Below, one piece after another: positions 1 to 3,603 of a stretch of DNA of 5,854 nucleotides (position 1 is its first letter; each line of letters begins with the position of its first letter). The translations under genes and the position numbers were made by a program. Origin of the DNA: an uncultured Muribaculaceae bacterium (lineage in GTDB: Bacteria; Bacteroidota; Bacteroidia; Bacteroidales; Muribaculaceae); NCBI GenBank assembly GCA_905209725.1, contig CAJLTZ010000113.1, positions 1 through 5,854 on the forward strand, in the 5' to 3' direction. Under the pieces are notes generated by a model, which worked only from the letters and a program-made list of their open reading frames with translations, searched no databases and was not told where the DNA came from.

Positions 1-110
1 CTCGAAAATACGCCGCCCCTGCGTTAACATTTTTTGTGGGATGGGGTCTAAAAAAACGGCGGGGTCAAAAGAACGGAGCGGCTTAAAGATATAATTAAAG
101 CATAAATGAA
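1..110. other. Undecided left edge, possible end or start of a neighbouring gene
   Basis: No gene can be assigned here with confidence. On the plus strand two frames stay open from the window edge, one to a TAA at 84-86 and one to a TAA at 92-94; either could be the C-terminal end of a plus-strand gene that then meets the hairpin at 111-136. On the minus strand an ATG at 28-30 opens a frame running off the edge (MLTQGRRIFE), preceded by an A-rich stretch as is common before Bacteroidetes starts. The region has few stop codons in any frame, so open frames this short mean little. The hexamer GGGGTC occurs at 43-48 and 61-66, of no evident meaning. Confidence 0.25.
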
Positions 111-136
111 GAGCGTGGCCTCGGGAGGTCACGCTC
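111..136. terminator. Hairpin, probable terminator of HU and possibly bidirectional
   Basis: Inverted repeat with 12-base arms (111-122 and 125-136), about 30 bases beyond the HU stop. The innermost pair would open to give a four-base loop. In plus-strand RNA the one imperfect position is a G-U wobble and the stem is followed by a mixed T-rich tail (TTGTATTCTTGT). In minus-strand RNA, the HU direction, that position is an A-C mismatch and the tail is TTCATTTATG. Neither side has a long pure T-run, so this is a moderate terminator that could serve HU and a plus-strand gene entering from the left. Confidence 0.6.
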
Positions 137-165
137 TTGTATTCTTGTATCTTGGCTGCGGCAGA

Positions 166-429
166 TTACTTGCCGAGGTTGGATGCGGGTTTGAATTTAA
201 CAACCTTGCGGGCGGGAATCTCAATCTTCTCCTTTGTGCGGGGATTGAGGCCTGTGCGGGCCGGCTTGTCCTGCATGGCGAAGGTGCCGAAACCGATGAG
301 CTGCACCTTGTCGTCGTTTACGAGAGCCTCTGCGATGGATTCGAGCACTGCGTCGAGGGCTGCCTTGGCGTCTGTCTTGCTGAGATTGGCTTTTGCTGCA
401 ACCTCATTTACTAAATCAGTCTTGTTCAT
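166..429 (-). CDS. hup: DNA-binding protein HU
   Basis: Histone-like nucleoid protein of 87 residues, close to the usual 90 of the HU/IHF family. Known role: a dimer that binds and bends DNA without strong sequence preference, organising the nucleoid and helping replication, repair and recombination. Visible features are the N-terminal helical dimerisation part (MNKTDLVNEVAAKANLSK), the GFGTF turn at residues 46-50, and the DNA-binding arm matching the family signature, with R58, G60, N62 and P63; P63 is the proline expected to wedge into DNA. The glycine usual in the NPxTG part is a lysine here (PRTKEKI). The frame stays open upstream to an ATG at 496-498, but the HU fold begins at the chosen ATG (427-429), so the 23 extra codons are taken as leader. 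No Shine-Dalgarno is present; the start follows an A-rich stretch. Transcribed from the promoter at 592-622, divergent from the rhomboid operon. Confidence 0.96.
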   Translation of the reverse strand: MNKTDLVNEVAAKANLSKTDAKAALDAVLESIAEALVNDDKVQLIGFGTFAMQDKPARTGLNPRTKEKIEIPARKVVKFKPASNLGK

Positions 430-591
430 GATTTTTGTATAACTTTGGGGTTTATAATTTAAAATGTCTGTGAAATTCCAGCCTTGGCAGTATCGCATTC
501 TGTTACCTCGGCAGGGAGCTTTTACGGGGATATGTGTGTTATTTCAAAAGGTACTTCCAACCGGATGAGTTAAAGTCCCCTTTTTCAGCCA
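430..591 (-). promoter_or_regulatory. Long 5' leader of the HU mRNA, possible structured RNA
   Basis: The promoter places the HU transcript start near 586, giving a leader of about 155 bases. Its first 110 bases (481-590) are about 47 percent GC by hand count, against about 24 percent for 431-480 and about 31 percent for 601-740. Pairings seen by eye, in RNA sense: GGGGA (580-576) with UCCCC (530-526); UGAAAU (546-541) with AUUUCA (476-471); and a GCC/GGC stem (512-510 with 483-481) enclosing GGUA/UACU (507-504 with 492-489). The GGGG could instead pair with CCCC at 450-447, which lies 17 bases before the start codon. I could not match this to a known RNA family, and the folding is unverified. 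It might also be a plain leader. Confidence 0.4.
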
Positions 592-622
592 CAAATATAG
601 TGCTTTGAAATCGATTTACAAA
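592..622 (-). promoter_or_regulatory. HU promoter, Bacteroidetes type
   Basis: Read on the minus strand: a -33 element TTTG (622-619), a spacer of exactly 19 bases, and a -7 element TATATTTG (599-592), matching the Bacteroides consensus TTTG N19-21 TAnnTTTG at every fixed position. This is recognised by the unusual primary sigma factor of the phylum. The transcript should begin near 586. The good match fits the high expression expected of HU. Confidence 0.85.
604..622. repeat. Palindrome overlapping the HU promoter, candidate operator
   Basis: TTTGAAATCGATTTACAAA is an inverted repeat: the ten-base core AAATCGATTT (608-617) is a perfect palindrome, and TTTG and CAAA flank it with one extra A on the right. 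It covers the -33 element and almost all of the spacer of the HU promoter, where a bound dimeric regulator would block RNA polymerase. Part of the symmetry arises because TTTG is itself the promoter element, and A/T-rich palindromes occur by chance, so an operator role is only suggested. Confidence 0.3.
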
Positions 623-638
623 TTAATTGGGATTTTTT

Positions 639-670
639 TTTGCCCAAGCTCTAAAAAAAGGTTAAATTTA
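639..670 (+). promoter_or_regulatory. Promoter of the rhomboid operon, Bacteroidetes type
   Basis: A -33 element TTTG (639-642), at the end of a run of nine T, a 20-base spacer and a -7 element TAAATTTA (663-670), which differs from TAnnTTTG only in its last base. Transcription would begin near 676, leaving a leader of about 65 bases. The -33 element lies 16 bases from that of the divergent HU promoter. The spacer contains seven consecutive A (653-659). Confidence 0.7.
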
Positions 671-715
671 GGGCCATGGGATGTGCATTTAGAGCGTTTT
701 TTCGCGTTAATTTCT

Positions 716-745
716 ATGAATTCAAATTTAGACGATAATCAATGA
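716..745 (+). CDS. Possible nine-residue upstream ORF before the first rhomboid gene
   Basis: ATG at 716 opens a frame encoding MNSNLDDNQ and ends with TGA at 743-745, overlapping the rhomboid ATG (742-744) in an ATGA arrangement. Such overlaps often couple translation of two frames, so the mini-ORF could feed ribosomes to the rhomboid start or modulate it. It lies inside the predicted leader of the mRNA. A frame this short with a suitable stop can easily arise by chance, and the peptide resembles nothing I know. Confidence 0.2.
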   Translation: MNSNLDDNQ

Positions 746-1503
746 ACATCGGATCGCGCTTCGGGAGCATTCCTCCCGTCACCAAGAATCTCATCATCAT
801 CAACGTGCTGATATGGCTCGTGGAGATCATCTTCCCGGCATTCGGCACCAATGGCATTATCCGCCATTTAGGCCTCCATTTCTGGGGAGCCGACCAGTTC
901 AACCCCATCCAGCTTATCACCTACATGTTCGTTCACGACCAGGGCACGGTGCTCCATGTGCTGTTCAATATGTTCACGCTATGGATGTTCGGCCGCACGC
1001 TGGAACAGGTGTGGGGATCGAAGCGCTTTTTCATGTTCTATATGGTCTGCGGCATCGGGGCGGCTGTGACGCAGGAACTTGTGTGGGCCTTCACATGGCG
1101 GCACGACTACATCGAGGCAATCGCACGTCTCAACGGTCTTACCTACGACAACATGAAGACTGTTGTGGACCAGGCGCTCGCTGCCGGCGACGGCAATTTC
1201 CTCTCGGCTGTGGCTGAATTCAAGAACTCATTCGTCACGATTGGCGCATCTGGCGCCGTGTTCGGCCTGCTGCTCGGTTTTGCGTTCGTCTTCCCCGACA
1301 TGCCGCTCTATCTCTTCTTCATCCCTGTGCCCATCAAGGCCAAATGGATGGTGATAGGCTACGCGGTGCTGGAATTCTTCCTCGGCATCAGCGGCGGCGG
1401 AATCGTGGCCCACTTCGCGCATCTCGGCGGCATGATCTTCGGCCTGCTGATGCTCCTCTACTGGAAAAAGACAGGCACACTCCACGGAAATCGCTTCTGG
1501 TAA
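742..1503 (+). CDS. Rhomboid family intramembrane serine protease
   Basis: A 253-residue polytopic inner-membrane protease predicted to cut transmembrane substrates within the bilayer. Six membrane segments can be placed at about residues 15-33, 69-88, 96-115, 168-185, 201-217 and 222-240. The catalytic serine is S170 in GASG at the start of segment 4, and the partner histidine is H227 in AHLGG of segment 6. H72 and N76 in segment 2 (HVLFN) correspond to the oxyanion-hole residues H150 and N154 of E. coli GlpG. All key residues are present, so it should be active. About 50 residues (116-165) lie between segments 3 and 4, much longer than in GlpG and on the active-site side. The ATG at 742 has no Shine-Dalgarno, and the N-terminus (PPVTKNLIIINV) is typical of Bacteroidetes rhomboids. 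First gene of a three-gene operon. Substrate unknown. Confidence 0.95.
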   Translation: MNIGSRFGSIPPVTKNLIIINVLIWLVEIIFPAFGTNGIIRHLGLHFWGADQFNPIQLITYMFVHDQGTVLHVLFNMFTLWMFGRTLEQVWGSKRFFMFYMVCGIGAAVTQELVWAFTWRHDYIEAIARLNGLTYDNMKTVVDQALAAGDGNFLSAVAEFKNSFVTIGASGAVFGLLLGFAFVFPDMPLYLFFIPVPIKAKWMVIGYAVLEFFLGISGGGIVAHFAHLGGMIFGLLMLLYWKKTGTLHGNRFW

Positions 1504-1508
1504 TGTTG

Positions 1509-1536
1509 TATTTTGAATTTTGAATTTTGAATTATA
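1509..1536 (+). repeat. Heptamer tandem repeat between the two rhomboid genes
   Basis: Four consecutive seven-base units begin six bases after the stop of the first rhomboid: TATTTTG (1509-1515), AATTTTG (1516-1522), AATTTTG (1523-1529) and AATTATA (1530-1536). The third unit contains the TTG used as the start of the next gene. The last unit is identical to the units of the repeat at 5721-5741. Each unit is seven bases, so a gain or loss of one unit shifts the frame relative to upstream sequence, although the last TTG keeps its frame with the gene. Confidence 0.85.
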
Positions 1537-2327
1537 GGCTATCGGTTTTCAATCATCAATATAAGGCGCTTGGCTGGCTTGTCGGGCTTAACTGCTTCAC
1601 TGCCTTGCTTGTGCTGGTGGTGGCGCTGATCTCACTTTTGGCGCATACCTCCGATGTGTGGCTTCGCGAGGCTCTGCTCCTCCCCAGCAGCTGGAGGGAA
1701 TTTCTCTTCCATCCCTGGACCATCGCCACCTATATGGTGACGCAGTTCTCGCTGCTGCAGTTCATCTTCAACACGCTCTGGCTCTTCTGGTTCGGACGCC
1801 TCGTCACTGATTTCCGCAGCAACCGCGCGCTGCTGCAACTATACATCGGAGGCGGCCTCCTCGGCGGTATATGCTATCTTGCGGCAGCATCGGCAGGACT
1901 CGGCGCCTCGATGTGGCTGGCCGGTTCGTCGGCCGCCGTACTGTCGGTGATGACGGCCGCAGCATTCATGTGCCCCAACCTCGAGATGCGCCTCTTCCTG
2001 ATTGGCAATGTGAAACTCAAATGGATAGCGCTTGTAACCATCCTGCTCACGCTCTTTGCCGGGGGCGCCTCCGCGGCCACTCAATGCGCCCACATAGGCG
2101 GTTGCCTCTTTGGCGTCCTGTATATGTATCTTCCAAAACACAAATGGAACCCCGTGCGCTCCTATCTGACCCGCCGCCGCGAACTTGCCAGAGGACGCCG
2201 GATGGCCCGCGCTTTCTCTCCCACCGGCCGCCTCGACACCCTCCTCGACAAGGTGCGCACCTCCGGTTATAACTCCCTCACCAAGAAGGAGCGCGCCGAA
2301 CTTGACGATATCTCCAAGAAAATATGA
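1527..2327 (+). CDS. Divergent second rhomboid family protein, activity uncertain
   Basis: A 266-residue membrane protein of the rhomboid superfamily. Hydrophobic segments lie at about residues 16-39, 74-92, 103-122, 129-147, 164-180 and 183-201. The serine motif is GSSA (S135) instead of GxSG, and the partner histidine H189 is kept (AHIGG). Where the first rhomboid has H65 and H72, this protein has Q73 and Q78; N82 is kept. It may therefore be weakly active or a pseudoprotease. The C-terminal tail (about 235-266, LLDKVRTSGYNSLTKKERAELD) is the short helical module common at the end of Bacteroidetes rhomboids. No in-frame ATG occurs before residue 69, and an in-frame TGA at 1521-1523 rules out an upstream start, so the TTG at 1527 inside the heptamer repeat is the best start and leaves about 15 residues before segment 1. 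Its stop overlaps the next start (ATGA), implying coupled translation. Confidence 0.85.
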   Translation: MNYRLSVFNHQYKALGWLVGLNCFTALLVLVVALISLLAHTSDVWLREALLLPSSWREFLFHPWTIATYMVTQFSLLQFIFNTLWLFWFGRLVTDFRSNRALLQLYIGGGLLGGICYLAAASAGLGASMWLAGSSAAVLSVMTAAAFMCPNLEMRLFLIGNVKLKWIALVTILLTLFAGGASAATQCAHIGGCLFGVLYMYLPKHKWNPVRSYLTRRRELARGRRMARAFSPTGRLDTLLDKVRTSGYNSLTKKERAELDDISKKI

Positions 2328-3442
2328 AATTACCCTTTGTCACCCCTATAGTGCGCAATGTGCTGCGCGTGCTGAGTTTTCTGCTCTTCGCCGTTACTGC
2401 CTTCTCCGCTTATGGCGGTCGCTTCGACCCGGACTTCTTCACATTCCCGGGAGTGATGGTGCTCTGTCTCCCCTATCTGGCCATCACCACGCTCATCGTG
2501 TCGCTGATATGGATTTTCTGCATGCGCTTCATCACCGGCGGCATCGGAATCCTCACCCTCATCATCTGCGCCTCCCCCGTAACCACAGCCTCCCCGCTGC
2601 ATCTCTCGAAGAATCCTACGCCCGATGCCCGGCAGTTTACCGTGCTCACCTACAATATCCTCCACGGCCGCGACCAGCAGCAGAAAAATGGCCAGCAGGG
2701 CAACCGAGCCTTTGAATATGTTATCAATTCCGGCGCCGACATAGTGTGCCTCCAGGAAGTGATGCGCTGGCAGGAGGAGGAGATTCCAAACTACGAGAGT
2801 TTCCGCGACACCCTCTTCAAACTCTATCCCTATCATGCATTCGTGGAGGGACGCGACACGAAAGTGCTCTCCAAATACCCGATGCGCACCCTCGACGCCG
2901 AAACGCTAATAGGCAGCCCCGACTTTGACCGCAACCGCTACACATTCTATGAGATAAACATCAATGGGCGCAAGCTCGCGCTCGTGAATATGCACATGCG
3001 CTCCCCGATGCTTTCCGAAGAGGAGCGGAATGTGGTGAAGGAGATGAAGACCATCCGCGGCGCCAAGGAGAGCATGTCGGAGATGAAGGGGAGCATCCGC
3101 GAAAAGATGTCGGTATCGATGAAGAAGCGGAAGGTGGATGTGGAAAACCTGCGCCAGGCCCTTGCCCGAATCGACCTGCCACTGATTGTCTGCGGCGACT
3201 TCAACGACGTGCCCGAATCCTATGCCTACCGCCTTCTGCGCGGCGAAGACCTCCACGACGCCTATGTGGAGACCGGTTTCGGACCGATGATCACATTCAA
3301 TCAGCATATGTTCTGGCTCCATCTCGACCAGATATTTTATCGCGGGCCCCTCCGGGCGCTCAGCGTGAAGAAGGGCACACTCAAGGCCAGCGACCATTAT
3401 CCCCTGATTGCCGAATTCGAATTCACCGGCTCAGCCCGCTGA
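2324..3442 (+). CDS. Membrane-anchored endonuclease/exonuclease/phosphatase family protein
   Basis: A 372-residue metal-dependent phosphoesterase of the EEP (DNase I-like) superfamily, fused to an N-terminal membrane region with segments at about 12-28, 43-66 and 70-84. All catalytic signatures are visible: N111 in TYN, E145 in LQE, H224 in NMH, D292 and N294 in GDFND, D335 in HLDQIF and D357-H358 in SDHYPL. A charged stretch (about 230-280), probably helical, lies between the NMH and GDFND strands. Arginines before segment 1 and at R68 suggest the catalytic domain faces the periplasm. The superfamily includes nucleases, sphingomyelinases and inositol phosphatases; sequence alone does not give the substrate. 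Start ATG overlaps the stop of the second rhomboid by four bases. No clear terminator follows. Confidence 0.92.
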   Translation: MKLPFVTPIVRNVLRVLSFLLFAVTAFSAYGGRFDPDFFTFPGVMVLCLPYLAITTLIVSLIWIFCMRFITGGIGILTLIICASPVTTASPLHLSKNPTPDARQFTVLTYNILHGRDQQQKNGQQGNRAFEYVINSGADIVCLQEVMRWQEEEIPNYESFRDTLFKLYPYHAFVEGRDTKVLSKYPMRTLDAETLIGSPDFDRNRYTFYEININGRKLALVNMHMRSPMLSEEERNVVKEMKTIRGAKESMSEMKGSIREKMSVSMKKRKVDVENLRQALARIDLPLIVCGDFNDVPESYAYRLLRGEDLHDAYVETGFGPMITFNQHMFWLHLDQIFYRGPLRALSVKKGTLKASDHYPLIAEFEFTGSAR

Positions 3443-3475
3443 TTCCTTCGCCGATAAAGAAGAAATAAAGCCGGA

Positions 3476-3507
3476 TTTGCAAAAGGGAAATAAAAAGACT
3501 ATTTTTG
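3476..3507 (+). promoter_or_regulatory. Promoter of the M3 peptidase gene, Bacteroidetes type
   Basis: TTTG (3476-3479), a 20-base spacer, and TATTTTTG (3500-3507), matching TTTG N19-21 TAnnTTTG at every fixed position. The transcript should start near 3513, giving a leader of about 90 bases. It shows that the peptidase is a separate unit, although read-through from the operon upstream remains possible because no terminator is visible between them. Confidence 0.82.
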
Positions 3508-3509
3508 CA

Positions 3510-3527
3510 GTGAATTAGCGCATTCAC
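3510..3527 (+). repeat. Short inverted repeat at the predicted transcript start of the peptidase gene
   Basis: GTGAAT (3510-3515) and ATTCAC (3522-3527) are perfect inverted arms around TAGCGC. The element begins three bases after the -7 box and spans the likely first transcribed base. It could be an operator or a small hairpin at the 5' end of the mRNA. Six-base arms are short enough to arise by chance. Confidence 0.35.
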
Positions 3528-3533
3528 AAAATC

Positions 3534-3578
3534 ATGGCCTTGCGCGAATTGTCTCAACTCAAACGAACTAATCAATAG
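3534..3578 (+). CDS. Possible 14-residue upstream ORF in the peptidase leader
   Basis: ATG at 3534 encodes MALRELSQLKRTNQ and stops at TAG 3576-3578, 25 bases before the peptidase start. It lies about 20 bases inside the predicted transcript. It has no Shine-Dalgarno, but that is normal here. The peptide is basic and could be helical; I recognise no family. A leader-peptide role is possible, chance is equally possible. Confidence 0.2.
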   Translation: MALRELSQLKRTNQ

Positions 3579-3603
3579 AATTACGATAAAGCAATTCAGA
3601 ACA

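Noticed and set aside
106..414. Open plus-strand frames opposite the HU gene
   Set aside because: They are antisense shadows of HU, which is unambiguous on the minus strand, and they start within a hairpin.
430..498. Extended HU start adding 23 residues
   Set aside because: The added residues are not part of the HU fold, and family members begin at MNKTDL or similar. The A-rich context directly before 429 fits the shorter start.
671..738. ATG at 676 in the same frame as the first rhomboid
   Set aside because: An in-frame TAA at 736-738 closes it before the rhomboid start, and the ATG sits almost at the predicted transcript start.
3054..3162. Repeated MKxxM pattern in the charged insert of the EEP protein as a tandem repeat
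   Set aside because: Only scattered MK and MS pairs recur with no constant period at the DNA level. It is better described as a charged helical insert.
3427..3474. CCGGCT and AGCCGG as a terminator for the operon
   Set aside because: The arms are six bases with a loop of over 30, and no T-run follows.
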